Shown piece by piece: positions 47,701 to 61,831 of a stretch of 64,000 nucleotides of DNA (positions are counted from its first letter, which is position 1; every line of letters starts with the position of its first letter). Both the position numbers and the translations under genes were made by a program. Below the pieces are notes generated by a model that was given only the letters and a program-made list of their open reading frames with translations, ran no database searches and had not been told where the DNA came from. Source of the stretch: Paramecium octaurelia (lineage: Eukaryota; Ciliophora; Oligohymenophorea; Peniculida; Parameciidae); contig CAJJDP010000151.1 in NCBI GenBank assembly GCA_905182995.1, forward strand, positions 221,096 through 285,095, written 5' to 3'.

Positions 47701-48735
47701 CTTTATTTTTTATTATGCTTCTTTCTTTATTAATTATTCTTTTTCCAGAGAAGTATTTTTATCTTGTTCTAAATTATAGATAATTTATTAATGTTATTTT
47801 TTGAATTCATTAAATTATTCTTCAATTTGTTAGGCTTGATGTAATTTTTGCTCATTGCTTAATTTCTTTTATTCCTATTTTAGTTGTATCTCTAAATTCT
47901 TTACTTTTTGTAACAAATTCTATTTATCCTATTTTAGTTCATTAATAATAGTTTTAGAATCTATTTAGCGAGCACTATTTAATAAATCTTCATCTATTTA
48001 CTATTTCCTATTTATTTTATTTAACTTTTTCATAATTTTTAACATTTTCTCTTCTTTCAATTCCAAAGATTGAAGTGTTTATTATTCTAATTCATTTAAC
48101 TATTTTAAAATGAAATTTTAATATTCATAAAAAACTAAATTGTTTTCTTGAGTATTATTATTATCTTATGTGTCTTATTATTAACTTAGATCTACTTAAG
48201 AATATAATCTCTAAATAATATATCTGGCATCGCTTAGTTATTGCGATAAGCTTTTTATTGTATTAGACAAACTAATGTTCTCTATTTTCAATTAATCTTA
48301 AACATTTTGTAAACCTGCAATTTATGTTTAATAGAACATTCTAGTCTTATCATTTCTTATTTTCAAATCGGCTATTTCTTAGAATGAATTATCTTATTAT
48401 TAAAAATTATTCTATTCAAAATCATTTTTGGCAGTATTTATATTAGATGGGCTCAAATATCTCAAATTCTATGGATTGATAAATTAATGTGTTTTCTAGA
48501 ATTATTCACTATTTTTTCCTGATTTCAGAAATGTTAAATAGTTATCCTAATTGTTGGTTTAATTTTTGAATTGAAATTAGTAATCTTAGGTTTTTTTTGA
48601 ATTATGTTATTTCTATATATATGTTAGCTAATCAGCTTTAGTTATATTTTAAGTGTTTCTTAAATATGATTTGCAATTCAAACTATTACCTCTTGTTCGT
48701 TCTTATTGTAAAGCAGGAGAATTTCTGAATGACAT
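44786..48735 (-). CDS. Very long coiled-coil protein
   Basis: About 1,300 residues. After about 150 Asn/Ser/Gln-rich residues, almost the whole protein is continuous heptad coiled coil rich in Glu, Lys, Leu, Asn and Gln (LQSLELKEEKMLKIM; QKVKNLEIQLK; ENLKEENKYLIQN). No globular domain recognised. Comparable ciliate proteins are structural, in rootlets, basal bodies or the cell cortex, but this is not shown. Few introns are required. Its stop codon overlaps that of the convergent gene within the palindrome TCACGTGA (44786-44793). Confidence 0.75.
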
Positions 48736-48782
48736 AAATTTGTTAACTTTTATAAATAAAATAAAATTATTATAGTTAAGAA

Positions 48783-49239
48783 TCAATATCTGTAATACCC
48801 ACTATTGTATGGTTGACTATTAATAAAAACAATAAAATTACTAATATTTGGATACATATTGTTGTTGAGTAGTTGTTCTACCAAATGGTATCACGTTAGG
48901 TTCCGGTATTAAAGGAGGAGGACTAAATGATGGTGGTAACATATATGCTAATATATGATGTTCAGGTGATCTTAATTCCAATAAGAAATCATCTGCATGC
49001 AAAAATGAATGTGACACAAATGCACCAATCTAATACATTATTATTGAAAAGCAACGTCCTTTTATTTTTATATTTAAAATACCATATTTCTCTTCCAAAT
49101 TGTGTCTAATATAATCTGATTTATGAGCATAGTGTTCTTAATGTAAAGACTTATTATAAAAATCCATGATGTCAAATTTCATTTCATTGCTAATTTAGAA
49201 TCCCTAAGTAACACATTCAATTTTCACTTTTTAGTTCAT
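48783..49239 (-). CDS. Dynein light chain (LC8-like), divergent
   Basis: About 135 residues after removing introns near 49059-49082 and 48816-48840. Residues about 35-90 follow the LC8 pattern: an amphipathic helix with YIRHNLEEKYG, then CFSIIMYQIGAFVSHS (compare WHCIVGKNFGSYVTHE) and strand DFLLELRSPEHHILAYM. The C-terminus is Pro/Tyr/Gln-rich. It may be an axonemal dynein light chain variant or a cargo-binding hub. Divergence from classical LC8 makes this only probable. Starts 32 bp from the divergent ATP11 gene. Confidence 0.6.
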
Positions 49240-49271
49240 AGTACTGTTAAAATTTAAAAATAAATTAAATT

Positions 49272-49863
49272 ATGTTAAATAGTTTCTTAAATAAATATAA
49301 GTTTGCATTTACATATCCATGTCCCAGGAAATTAAGAGAAATTGTCAAAATGTCTTTATTCGAACGTGAATCAAAGGATCAAGTTGTTTCTTTATGGATG
49401 GAGTATCATAAAGAAAAATAAAACAATGTTGCTTATGTTGTAAGCAAGGATGAATACAATATACTCAAGAGAAATACAAAAGAATCTCCATTGTTTTTAT
49501 TGCCAATCAAACGAAAAGGAGGCCATTTCTAATTAATTGGATAGGCATAAACAAATAGTATTGTAAGGATAATACATATTCTAGTTATTTACTTTTTTGG
49601 AAGAATATAAAAAATCTGGGTCTTTTTCCTCTCCATATTATATATTAACTATTTTTGAAGAGCTATTAACATAAAAACAAATCGCCTTGATAAGAGGAGA
49701 TATAATGGATTATAAAATTGATAAAGATGAGGCTACATTTTTAACTAATCAATTTCTTAAATTTTATATGACACCAGATCTATATGAAAAATACATCTAT
49801 ACACTTAATCATAAATAACAAGAATTCAATTATGATGATTTTAAAAATCATTTTTAAATATGA
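49272..49863 (+). CDS. ATP11: ATP11 (ATPAF1), mitochondrial F1-ATPase assembly factor
   Basis: About 190 residues, one 22-nt intron near 49562-49583. The family signature begins PRKLREIVKMSLFERESKDQ, then VVSLWMEYHKEKQNNVAYVV, ESPLFLLPIKRKGGHFQLIG and, after the splice, YYILTIFEELLTQKQIALIRGD. ATP11 chaperones the F1 beta subunit in the mitochondrial matrix. The N-terminus (MLNSFLNKYKFAFTYPC) could serve as a short import signal; the protein is shorter at the N-terminus than yeast ATP11. Confidence 0.9.
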
Positions 49864-49911
49864 TTATTTATCAATAACATTGCATCATTTATATTATATA
49901 TGTATTTATTT

Positions 49912-52333
49912 TCACCATTTAAATGATTAAAAGTCATCCTTTTGTTGCGGAGATCCTTTAGCAAAATTATCAGCAAATCCTGCCCAATCACTTCCTCCAA
50001 ACTCCTTATTGGCGTCAAAATCAATTTAAACTTCATCGACTTGTTTTGTTCCCTATTCAAATACAAAATTTTAATCAAAATTAATAGACGGGTTTTATTC
50101 AATAGAATTTCTATTATCAAAATGAGCACCAAATCCATCTTCAAATTTAAGATCGAATACTTTATGTTCTATTTCTTCTTATTCCTCAAATTACTTAGAT
50201 TAATCAAATTGGACATTTATTTATTGTTCTTGCTATTAATTTATCTCAACTTGATCTTCATTATTTTTATTAATAAATCCAACATTATTATCAAATCCAA
50301 TCATATTATTTTCTAATTCAATCTTATCTTCTAACCTAACCAAGGGAGGTTATATACTTTCAGTAAATACAAAATCCTCAACTTCTTCTGATTTAATCTA
50401 CTGCTATTCAAATTATTCTACTTATTATTTTTATTCATTTAATTCAATTTAGACTACCTAATTAGTTAAATCTTTATGTTAGTTATCTTTATATAAAGAA
50501 AATACATCAAATTATTCTTTATTATCTAAATCAACTTATTTTATTTATTCTTATTATTATTCTTATAGCTTCAATTTTGGAAATTCAATATTATCAAATT
50601 TGCTATCTATTACTTCTCTAAATTCTTATTGATCCTATGGTATTTAATTAGTTTTAATTTATTATGATTATTAAACTTATTAGAAAGGTACAAAGGTATT
50701 CTATGTTTCATGAGTGTCTATAGGCTAATAAGGGGTAGAATTCTTTCTTTATGATTTCATATCTTTAGATAACGAACTTAATGTATCAAAAATTAAACTC
50801 ATCTGATCTCTTTATTATTTCAGTTCTTTAACAATTTCTTATTCTTGTCTCTTTTTTCGTTCTTATTCAATTTCATAATTAGATCTTAAATCTCCGATTA
50901 TTTAATTGGCATAATCTGTAACTGTATTGATTGTATTTGTAGTTTATTTTGAGTATTCTTATTTTAATTAAATATTCAATCCTAATTTTTGGTTAATTTC
51001 TATGGCTTATTTACTTAAAGATTCTGTCAGTTTCTTCTTCTATTATTCAATTTATTTAAGTTCTTCTTAAAATAAATAATTTTCATCTGAAATCTTTTTT
51101 AATAAAGTTTTATATTGTTCATTAGTTGTCTATAATGATTCTAATTAACTTTAACTTGAAATCAGAATCTTTTCATGAGATTCCTTAAACTCATTAAGCA
51201 AATCATTGGCTTCCTTATAATTTTATTCTAACTATTGCTGTTGTATTTACATTTATTCTTGAAGTAATACTTATTTTTGAAAATCTATTGTTTTTTTAGT
51301 TTATTAAGAAGCTGGCTATGATATTGTTGTACTTTACAAAGAAATTACTTGCTATTGTGGGATAATTGGCTAAGTAGGTGGTTGAGAATCAACATCATTC
51401 ATAATTAAATCAATTGATTTTTGTTGCTTTAGAATTGGTTATTAAGTTTATGCTGCTGGAATTTTGAATGATTAAGATGAGGTTAGTTGAGGTTATTACT
51501 ATTTTTATACTGTAGGTTCAATAATTGGGTTGGGCATTTCTATGTAATTGAAGGCGCTATCTAAATAGTTTAAAATCAATCAATACATTTATCAATAGGA
51601 GATTTAGATTTATCAAAATTTGCTTCAAAATCCAATAAGTCATTAGATTTAGGTACAACAGAGGGTTGTGGGTTGATAGGGGGATTATTAATATTAAGAT
51701 TTTAAGATACTAATAATTGTTAGTTTAAGTATTCTTATAAGGAATTTGGCAATTTCTGTGGTATTGGCACACTTTAAGCTGCTAATGATATAAGATGCGT
51801 GATAACAATATAGGAATGAGTAGTCATTCTTGGTTTAGTTAATAGGTTCGGATCAACTAGATTGATGATATTCTATAATTGAAATTATGTGAGATTAGTT
51901 TTTTTGAATAAATTCATTGCCATTTAAGTTGAGACCTAATAAATGTATAAAGATTTACTGTGGAGTTGGAATGATCTAATTATTATATATAATTCTGATA
52001 TAACCTTTCTTATTCTGGTCTGAGTTTATAAACTTCTTCTGTGTCAGATTAGAATTAAGGTAATGGACTTGGAATGCATCTTTAAATGGAATCGTTGGAA
52101 ACATCAATATTGTTTTGTGCATAACTGATGAGCTTGAGAGCTACATAGAATTCCTCCTTATTCAAAGTTTAATTATTGGGTGAACTAATTAACCAAATCT
52201 TTTTGAGAATTTCTATAGATAATCCTGATCTTTTGAAAAATGACACTGCTTATGCTCCCCCAATTTAGCCTGTGTTCTAATAGCATAAAGTATTCAGATA
52301 CTGTTGCATCGACTGCTTAATACAATGAGGCAT
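49912..52333 (-). CDS. EH-domain endocytic protein (EPS15-like)
   Basis: About 790 residues. The N-terminus holds an EH domain (GLSIEILKKIWLISSPNN, then LNKEEFYVALKLISYAQ), a second degenerate one (about residues 150-240, with NIINLVDPNLLTKPRMT), then Pro/Ser/Gln-rich sequence with DLLDFEANFD. A central coiled coil precedes an acidic Gln-rich C-terminus ending DWAGFADNFAKGSPQQ, with Asp-Phe and Trp-x2-Phe-type motifs that bind adaptor appendages. The EH-coiled coil-DPF layout is that of EPS15/intersectin endocytic scaffolds. Calcium ligands in the EH loops look incomplete. Several short introns. Confidence 0.82.
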
Positions 52334-52409
52334 AATAACCTCTTTCTTTATTATCAAGTTTTACTCTCACACTCATTTATTATAATACTTTAATTTAATT
52401 AATTAAGAA

Positions 52410-52481
52410 TCCGCGTTAGTATAGTGGTTAGTATTCAAGCCTGTCACGTTTGAGGCCCGGGTTCAATTCCCGGACGCGGAG
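52410..52481 (+). tRNA. tRNA-Asp (anticodon GTC)
   Basis: The acceptor stem TCCGCGT pairs with ACGCGGA, and G is the discriminator base. The D arm contains TAGTATAGTGG, the anticodon arm CAAGC-CTGTCAC-GTTTG gives anticodon GTC, and the T arm is CCGGGTTCAATTCCCGG. It has no intron, and CCA is not encoded. Internal A and B boxes are intact, and a T7 run at 52484-52490 should terminate RNA polymerase III. Confidence 0.97.
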
Positions 52482-52564
52482 CTTTTTTTATTTTATTAAT
52501 ATATATTGAGGCTTGTATAAATGTCCTTAATAATTATTTATACAAAAATTTAGACAAAAAGATT

Positions 52565-53404
52565 TCATATTAAATTTATTATTTGAAATATATTAATATA
52601 ATTGTTTAGCTAAAGTAAAGATTATATGAAATTTTCTTCTAGAGTCATGAAACTTAAACCTTCGACAAAGAACCCTTTCAAAAGAGCCTTAATTCCATCT
52701 TCCTTTTTATTATCGTTCTTAATGATCATTAAATGCCTTTGAGTTAGAATGTCTACAAACCCATAAACAATCCTAATTAGAAATTAGTTCTGTATATTAA
52801 TTCAATCTTACTTATTTAGTAGAATTTTGAATGCATTTATTAATCTTTTATCCAATTTCATTATCTTTCTCAAGCTGAATAAAAGCATCAATCCATTCAA
52901 ACACAAATTTTGCAATGAATGTCTTAATAAATGCTTCACTTGCTCCTTGGAAAGAATTTCTAATACATGAATGCTTATATTAGCAATGATTGATTTTGAA
53001 ATTCAATATTTTTGTTACCAACTCTAAAATCCTCTAATTATTGATTAATTTAATTTATTGAACAATATGGGAAGTACTTGCAATAATTCACCTATCTAGA
53101 TTTTTGTTAGGGAGATAAACAATATGATTTAAATTGCCAAGACAATACACATGTTTATGAGGCTACCATCAATTAATCCACTGTAACCATCATACATGGA
53201 AACATTCTCTAGAATAACCTAAGAGGAATATGTAAATAGCTCTATCCTATATTAGTGAATGCATAAATTGATCCCAATTCCTTCCCATTAATGTAATTAC
53301 CAGAAATGCAACGTGAATTTCGTAATCAATCTTAAATATTTAGTAAAATCTAAAATACCTATTATCTAACGATTACCACCTGGAGCATGCCAATCTGAAT
53401 TCAT
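52565..53404 (-). CDS. Hypothetical protein
   Basis: A minus-strand gene of roughly 230-270 residues whose exons I could chain only partly. Good coding segments are GASEAFIKTFIAKFVFEWID, ENVSMYDGYSGLIDGSL, and the C-terminal VDILTQRHLMIIKNDNKKED followed by GIKALLKGFFVEGLSFMTL. The YDGYSG string faintly recalls PP2C phosphatases (FDGHGG), but metal-binding residues are not conserved, so I leave it unassigned. Two or more introns are needed. Confidence 0.45.
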
Positions 53405-53500
53405 AATCAACCTTAAAATTAACTATTAAGACAATAGAAAGGAAATCATTGAGGCTTATGAACAAGGGTATATTATTAGATTCAAATTAGTTTCGAACTC

Positions 53501-53887
53501 ATGTTTCAACATGAATTAGAAAATGTTGGATATAGGGAAGGCAAGGATAAATTTAAAGATAAGTCTGAATAATTATATAATTCAGAATGTTTACTAGAAG
53601 CAATCTTCAATCGAATTAAAGAAAATAAAATGATTAAGAATTTTCAAATATTCAGTGTTGATCTGTAGATCTGCTAATAATATAAAAATGAATTAAAAAA
53701 GCAATAACACAAATAAATGTCAAAAAAGAATTTTGAAAGATGTTCAACATAAGAATAACTAAATGAATCCTATACTGAAAGAATCTTTACAGCCAATTCT
53801 TGTGATCAAGCTGATTTTGTCAATAAAAACTACATCAAACAACAACTAAAAAGATCTATTGCAAATAATTAATAAAAAGAATTATGA
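53501..53887 (+). CDS. Hypothetical hydrophilic protein
   Basis: About 128 residues, MFQHELENVGYREG..., ending at TGA 53885-53887. Charged and helical, Gln/Lys-rich, no domain recognised. A good 23-nt intron (about 53468-53490) and coding-like sequence upstream (KEIIEAYEQGFEL) suggest that the gene starts further left, where it would run close to or overlap the start of the divergent gene. Confidence 0.5.
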
Positions 53888-53941
53888 ATTTCTATATTTT
53901 GTTTATGATGATATTATTGATATAAGAGAATAACTAAATAT

Positions 53942-56281
<2,340 letters not shown>

Positions 56282-56316
56282 TTTTGTAATATAATTTAAA
56301 TATTTTCATTAATCAA

Positions 56317-56779
<463 letters not shown>

Positions 56780-56799
56780 TAATATTTATTCCATATGCT

Positions 56800-57129
56800 T
56801 CAACCCATTTTATAAAGTAAAATTGCCATTTATCCTTCATAAAAAAACATATATCTTTTGCTTTCGTAAGATGAATAAGAATTAAAGTGTTTTCCTTGTA
56901 AATTTATTTACAAAATGTGTACCAACAACACAATGCCAATTAGGACCATATTTTTCATCAAAGAATTTCTTTATGTAATTCGAAATCTACGATTCTACCT
57001 TGAAATGTTCCACTGCATATCTCGCCTATTTAAAATAATAGAAAATTTAAAAACTTGGGTTCTTGCATCATTAATCATATCTGATTATTCCGGCATATCT
57101 ATAATCTAATCCAAATTCTCTTCAGCCAT
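56800..57129 (-). CDS. LC8-type dynein light chain (left copy)
   Basis: About 90 residues, with introns near 57021-57049 and 56890-56917. After splicing it gives ISNYIKKFFDEKYGPNWHCV, VVGGKHFNSYSSYESKRYMF and FYEGQMAILLYKMG, very close to canonical LC8 (WHCIVG, FGSYVTHE, ILLFK). LC8 dimers are hubs in cytoplasmic and axonemal dynein and many other complexes. An acidic N-terminal leader (MAEENLDQIIDMPEQSD) is longer than in animal LC8. An apparently identical copy lies at 58216-58545. Confidence 0.9.
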
Positions 57130-57171
57130 TGAAAACTATAATTAATTTTAAATAATATTTAAAATATATAT

Positions 57172-58128
57172 TCATAAAAATAACAATTACACTTTTTCAG
57201 AAAATATATCATTCTTTATTTTTAATGGTTTCTCATACAAAGCATCGAATTGTTCCATAATGTTTATTTTCTTTTTTAATAGAAATTTAAATTTTTTACT
57301 TAATCATTCTGGTACACCCTTTCATAACAACAACAATCTATTAGATGAATTTATAATTCAATATATTGTTCAATTACTTTTGGATTTTTTTCTTTTTCTT
57401 TCTTTTCAGACAAAGTTCTAATAATGAAATCATTCAACACTTCTTTGAAATTCTAATTAAATTAAGCTGAACATTCAATTGTCAGTTCTTTCTACCAATT
57501 TTTGTCTTAAATTTCATCCCAAAATGATCTATATGATGAAAATGAATTACTTAGCGCCCCTTAGTGCGAATTATAAGAGACTTTCATAAAATTATTAATC
57601 ATCTAACATTTGTGATAAGAATTTTTAAAAATGAGGATTTTAATATACTTTATCTAATAGGTCTGCAACTCTAAATATATTTTACTTATCTAGCAAAGCT
57701 CTAGTCAATGAATCATTTAATTTAAATATCTTTTTGATTAGAAACAAAAATGGTAATGCTGAATATTTTTCAGAAATCAAAGTATTTATTTCATTTAGTG
57801 TCCTTGATAAATATACAATTTAATCTCTTAGTCTCATGTATTTCTCAATTAATTCTTCAACCTTCTTCAAATCTTCTATCTATTTTTCAGTCTCTGTTAT
57901 CTCTAATTTAACTTATTCATCTTAGAGATCAGGTAATAATTCCGTCTCCTTAATATTAATGGGATTGTCTTTTTTAAGGATTTATTATTATTTCATTCCA
58001 TCAAATTTTTTCATGAAATCATTTGAATTTTCAAAGGTTTCCTATTAACCTTTATTTTCATAGAATTTCCCAATTTTTTCAACATTAATTTATTCAGCTT
58101 ATAATAAATTAAGTGATAATTATTAATA
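57172..58128 (-). pseudogene. 3' fragment of the ULK-like kinase gene (left copy)
   Basis: The coiled-coil C-terminal half of the kinase, broken off at the N at 58129. It is sequence-identical to 58588-59544, where it continues into a full kinase domain. Most likely an assembly-overlap artefact, not a true pseudogene. Confidence 0.8.
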
Positions 58129-58129
58129 N
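58129..58129. other. Single undetermined base at repeat junction
   Basis: An N separates the two copies of repeat A. A single-N join between matching flanks is typical of contigs placed end to end without merging the overlap. Confidence 0.95.
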
Positions 58130-58195
58130 CTCATGAAATTAATTGATCGATTTGGTAAAGCAGAGAATTTGTTTAATTTAATATTTAATAAATGA
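58130..58195 (+). pseudogene. NUDT15 3' end fragment (right copy)
   Basis: The last 21 codons and stop of the NUDT15-like gene (LMKLIDRFGKAENLFNLIFN K), repeated after the N. It has no start and no Nudix box. Confidence 0.85.
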
Positions 58196-58215
58196 TAATA
58201 TTTATTCCATATGCT

Positions 58216-58545
58216 TCAACCCATTTTATAAAGTAAAATTGCCATTTATCCTTCATAAAAAAACATATATCTTTTGCTTTCGTAAGATGAATAAGAATTA
58301 AAGTGTTTTCCTTGTAAATTTATTTACAAAATGTGTACCAACAACACAATGCCAATTAGGACCATATTTTTCATCAAAGAATTTCTTTATGTAATTCGAA
58401 ATCTACGATTCTACCTTGAAATGTTCCACTGCATATCTCGCCTATTTAAAATAATAGAAAATTTAAAAACTTGGGTTCTTGCATCATTAATCATATCTGA
58501 TTATTCCGGCATATCTATAATCTAATCCAAATTCTCTTCAGCCAT
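58216..58545 (-). CDS. LC8-type dynein light chain (right copy)
   Basis: Same sequence as 56800-57129 at +1,416 bp, including both introns. Probably the same gene counted twice. Its end-to-start arrangement with the intact kinase gene (42 bp gap) is the same as in the left copy. Confidence 0.8.
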
Positions 58546-58587
58546 TGAAAACTATAATTAATTTTAAATAATATTTAAAATATATAT

Positions 58588-60490
58588 TCATAAAAATAAC
58601 AATTACACTTTTTCAGAAAATATATCATTCTTTATTTTTAATGGTTTCTCATACAAAGCATCGAATTGTTCCATAATGTTTATTTTCTTTTTTAATAGAA
58701 ATTTAAATTTTTTACTTAATCATTCTGGTACACCCTTTCATAACAACAACAATCTATTAGATGAATTTATAATTCAATATATTGTTCAATTACTTTTGGA
58801 TTTTTTTCTTTTTCTTTCTTTTCAGACAAAGTTCTAATAATGAAATCATTCAACACTTCTTTGAAATTCTAATTAAATTAAGCTGAACATTCAATTGTCA
58901 GTTCTTTCTACCAATTTTTGTCTTAAATTTCATCCCAAAATGATCTATATGATGAAAATGAATTACTTAGCGCCCCTTAGTGCGAATTATAAGAGACTTT
59001 CATAAAATTATTAATCATCTAACATTTGTGATAAGAATTTTTAAAAATGAGGATTTTAATATACTTTATCTAATAGGTCTGCAACTCTAAATATATTTTA
59101 CTTATCTAGCAAAGCTCTAGTCAATGAATCATTTAATTTAAATATCTTTTTGATTAGAAACAAAAATGGTAATGCTGAATATTTTTCAGAAATCAAAGTA
59201 TTTATTTCATTTAGTGTCCTTGATAAATATACAATTTAATCTCTTAGTCTCATGTATTTCTCAATTAATTCTTCAACCTTCTTCAAATCTTCTATCTATT
59301 TTTCAGTCTCTGTTATCTCTAATTTAACTTATTCATCTTAGAGATCAGGTAATAATTCCGTCTCCTTAATATTAATGGGATTGTCTTTTTTAAGGATTTA
59401 TTATTATTTCATTCCATCAAATTTTTTCATGAAATCATTTGAATTTTCAAAGGTTTCCTATTAACCTTTATTTTCATAGAATTTCCCAATTTTTTCAACA
59501 TTAATTTATTCAGCTTATAATAAATTAAGTGATAATTATTAATATCCTACATAATAATAAATATTTACTCATCTCTTTCTATTTCATCAAGGGATGTGAA
59601 TATAATTCAGACCACTTCAACCTATCCCTAGGGTCCTTCATTAACATTTTATACAACAGCAATTCTAATTGTGAAGAAATTGAAACTCCATTTTTTCTAA
59701 AATTAGGTTTATCTAGGAATGATATTTAAGTCTACTTGTTCTGATATCTTCCAAAAATGCCTTTTCATTTAGGTTAGTGAATGGAAAAGATCCAAAAAGT
59801 AACTAATAGAACATACTGCCAATAGAAAACATGTCAGCAGCCATGCCATAAGGTTTTTGTTCAACAATTTCAGGTGCCATATTACCTAAGGAACCAAGAA
59901 ACAAGTGCTCATGTTGATTTTGATCCTTCAATTACTTACAGAACCCTAGATCAGCAATTTTTAAGGTAGAATTATGAATCAAAATATTAGGCAACTTTAG
60001 ATCTCTATGTAAGATATTTTTCTCATGTAGGGCTTACATTCCAGCCAAGACTTATTTCATATATGCAATAACTTCATTTTCGGGTATCTTTTTCCCTCTT
60101 TTGATCCACAATTATTCAAAATCACCAGCTTAATTATAGATAAGAAATTTACAATTACAGAATTCCAAAACAATGTAACATTAATTCTCTGATTAAAAGA
60201 AATTTATGAATTTTATTACATGCTCACTGTTGATTTATCTTAATACCTCAATTTCACTATCTAATAATTAGCCAACAATTCCTCTGTGCTCACTTAATTT
60301 TGCTTTTGGAACACATTTAATCGCTACCAAATCTGATGTCTTGTCAACTTTGGCAGAAAAGACCTTTTAGTAATTTAAATTTTTATACCTAACCAAATGC
60401 CCCTTTTCCCAATTCTTTGAGAAATGTGTAATTTAATACTCTCTTGCCCGGATAATTCTGAATTTTTGGTGGCTGCTATGAGTGCAACAT
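58588..60490 (-). CDS. ULK-like protein kinase with coiled-coil tail
   Basis: About 620 residues. The kinase domain starts LNYTFLKELGKGAFG, then LVAIKCVPKAKL, ILHRDLKLPNILIHN, LKIADLGFCK, LGSLGNMAPEIV and ADMFSIGSMFY. The usual Lys-Pro-Glu-Asn is Lys-Leu-Pro-Asn, and DFG is DLG; the catalytic Asp, the metal-binding Asn and the DxG Asp remain, so activity is possible. The catalytic-loop style resembles ULK/ATG1-like kinases, an expanded group in ciliates. The 300-residue tail is charged coiled coil. Intron near 60371-60395. The part from 59894 to 60490 lies in repeat B. Confidence 0.82.
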
Positions 60491-60552
60491 TCTAGATATA
60501 TTTAAGTTAATTATATTTTTATATTTATTTTTATATCTTGATATTGATTCTT

Positions 60553-60975
60553 TCAATCATCATCTCCTCCTTCATCACCTCCTTCTTCTAAATCACCATA
60601 TGTCTTCTACTCGAATTTAGGATCATGATAATCTTGCCAATCAAATCTAGGTTTTGTGTATAAACAACTAAATAGCCAACACCCTGTTAAAAACAAGCCA
60701 CACCTAGTAAACATAGCTACATATATTTTATTACTCTTACTTCTCGTCCAATAATCATTAAAATCTCTGTGAGATTTACTCAAAACATAACCCCATTTGT
60801 TTGGATTGTATTCTACAATACCTTCCCTTAGCATCCAAGAAGCTGTTTCGTAGCTTATAGCTATGTTTTTCACTTTGTATTAGAATTCTCCTGGCTTCTC
60901 AAATAATCCTTCTTTAAATGCAGCAGGCATTGTAGATCTTTGTCCTGCCTTCTAAAATACCTTCCACAAAGCCAT
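60553..60975 (-). CDS. Small single-span membrane protein (left copy)
   Basis: One exon of 140 residues. The N-terminus MALWKVFQKAGQRSTMPAAF is basic and amphipathic, like a mitochondrial presequence. A globular part (YETASWMLREGIVEYNPNKW) follows, then one membrane segment VAMFTRCGLFLTGCWLFSCL, and an acidic tail ending GGDEGGDDD. The layout resembles small accessory subunits of mitochondrial respiratory complexes, but I do not recognise the family. Its end is 62 bp from the kinase start codon. Confidence 0.72.
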
Positions 60976-61830
60976 TATTTATATAAAAAATAATAATAAT
61001 TTTTATTAAGTTCAAAATTATTATCTATATTTATTGCAATCCTTCTGTTTATTCAGAATTGTTTTCTAGCTGCATAATATTTCATCTCTTATAATAAAAA
61101 TTATAATAGCATTTTTTAACAAAAACTTTTAAGGATCTTTCATTTAATTTCCAAATTTGATCATTTATTTAACAATCCATTTATTCAACAAACCTTTTTG
61201 AAATCTAAATTCCAATCATTTATTAATATGATATTATTAAAAAATATCTTAATTCGATTCCTTTTATACACAATTCTATCATTTTATTATTTGACATCAA
61301 TTGGTCACATTTTTCATTCAAATACTGTGTATAATTTTTCGTATACAAATAAAGACTTTATATTATTATTTTTGGGGGTTGAATATTTTGATTATGGAAA
61401 TCCAGATTATGTTTCACTTTAGAAATAACCGTTGTACAGCTTGATGCGATTTTTAATATTTTATATGTGAAATTTTTATTTCTCCTAACTTGATATAATC
61501 AAATTAATTTTTTTTTGATTTTTTCATTTTACATTGACTTGTTCTCTACTCAGATTTAATTTAATTTAATTCTGATATTTTTTAATCCCAGTAATTTTCT
61601 TAATTTTTATATTAAAAGAAAATGTAAATTCCTTTTATTTTAAATAATTTTTAAATCTAATAGATTTCCTAACACATTTTCATTTAATCTTGATTCTATA
61701 AATTTTCAGTATCTAAAATATTCTTATTGTCTATTAGTTATCTAGTATATTGGCTTTATTAGTCTCATTAGTACAATAATTAACCCACATATCATTTTTC
61801 TAAAATCGCATTAATTATTAATACATACTA
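60976..61830. other. AT-rich subtelomeric region (left copy)
   Basis: About 850 bp, very AT-rich with long T runs. The only frame of note is 61228-61470 (listed with low confidence). No telomere repeats here, and no RNA gene seen. Confidence 0.5.
61228..61470 (+). CDS. Doubtful small hydrophobic ORF (left copy)
   Basis: An 80-residue ciliate-code frame starting MILLKNILIRFLLYTILSFY. Strongly hydrophobic at the N-terminus, like a signal anchor, then DYGNPDYVSLQKQPL. In AT-rich DNA with one stop codon, such a frame may arise by chance. It could also be a remnant of a subtelomeric gene. Confidence 0.2.
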
Positions 61831-61831
61831 N
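61831..61831. other. Single undetermined base at repeat junction
   Basis: The second N of the window, placed exactly between the two copies of repeat B. Confidence 0.95.

Larger units (their letters stand above)
58130..59544. repeat. Direct repeat A, right copy (about 1.42 kb)
   Basis: Repeats 56714-58128. Here the kinase reading frame continues uninterrupted into its N-terminal half, but the NUDT15 gene is cut. The left copy has the opposite defect, so the two copies complement each other as overlapping contig ends would. Confidence 0.92.
59894..61830. repeat. Direct repeat B, left copy (about 1.94 kb)
   Basis: From CCAAGAAACAAGTGCTCATG to ...AATACATACTA before the N at 61831. It recurs from 61832 at an offset of 1,938 bp with no difference seen by eye. 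It holds the kinase N-terminal exons, the small membrane-protein gene and subtelomeric AT-rich DNA. Confidence 0.92.

Noticed and set aside
48435-49260. Fusion of the dynein-light-chain-like gene with the downstream coiled-coil gene, since the unspliced frame runs on without TGA
   Set aside because: Removing a good 25-nt intron near 48816-48840 gives a natural stop at 48783-48785, and the light-chain fold is then complete.
44609-50316. Several standard-code ORFs (44609-44950, 46060-46251, 46545-46727, 49942-50316 and others)
   Set aside because: Antisense or off-frame shadows of the cyclic-nucleotide-binding, coiled-coil and EH-domain genes.
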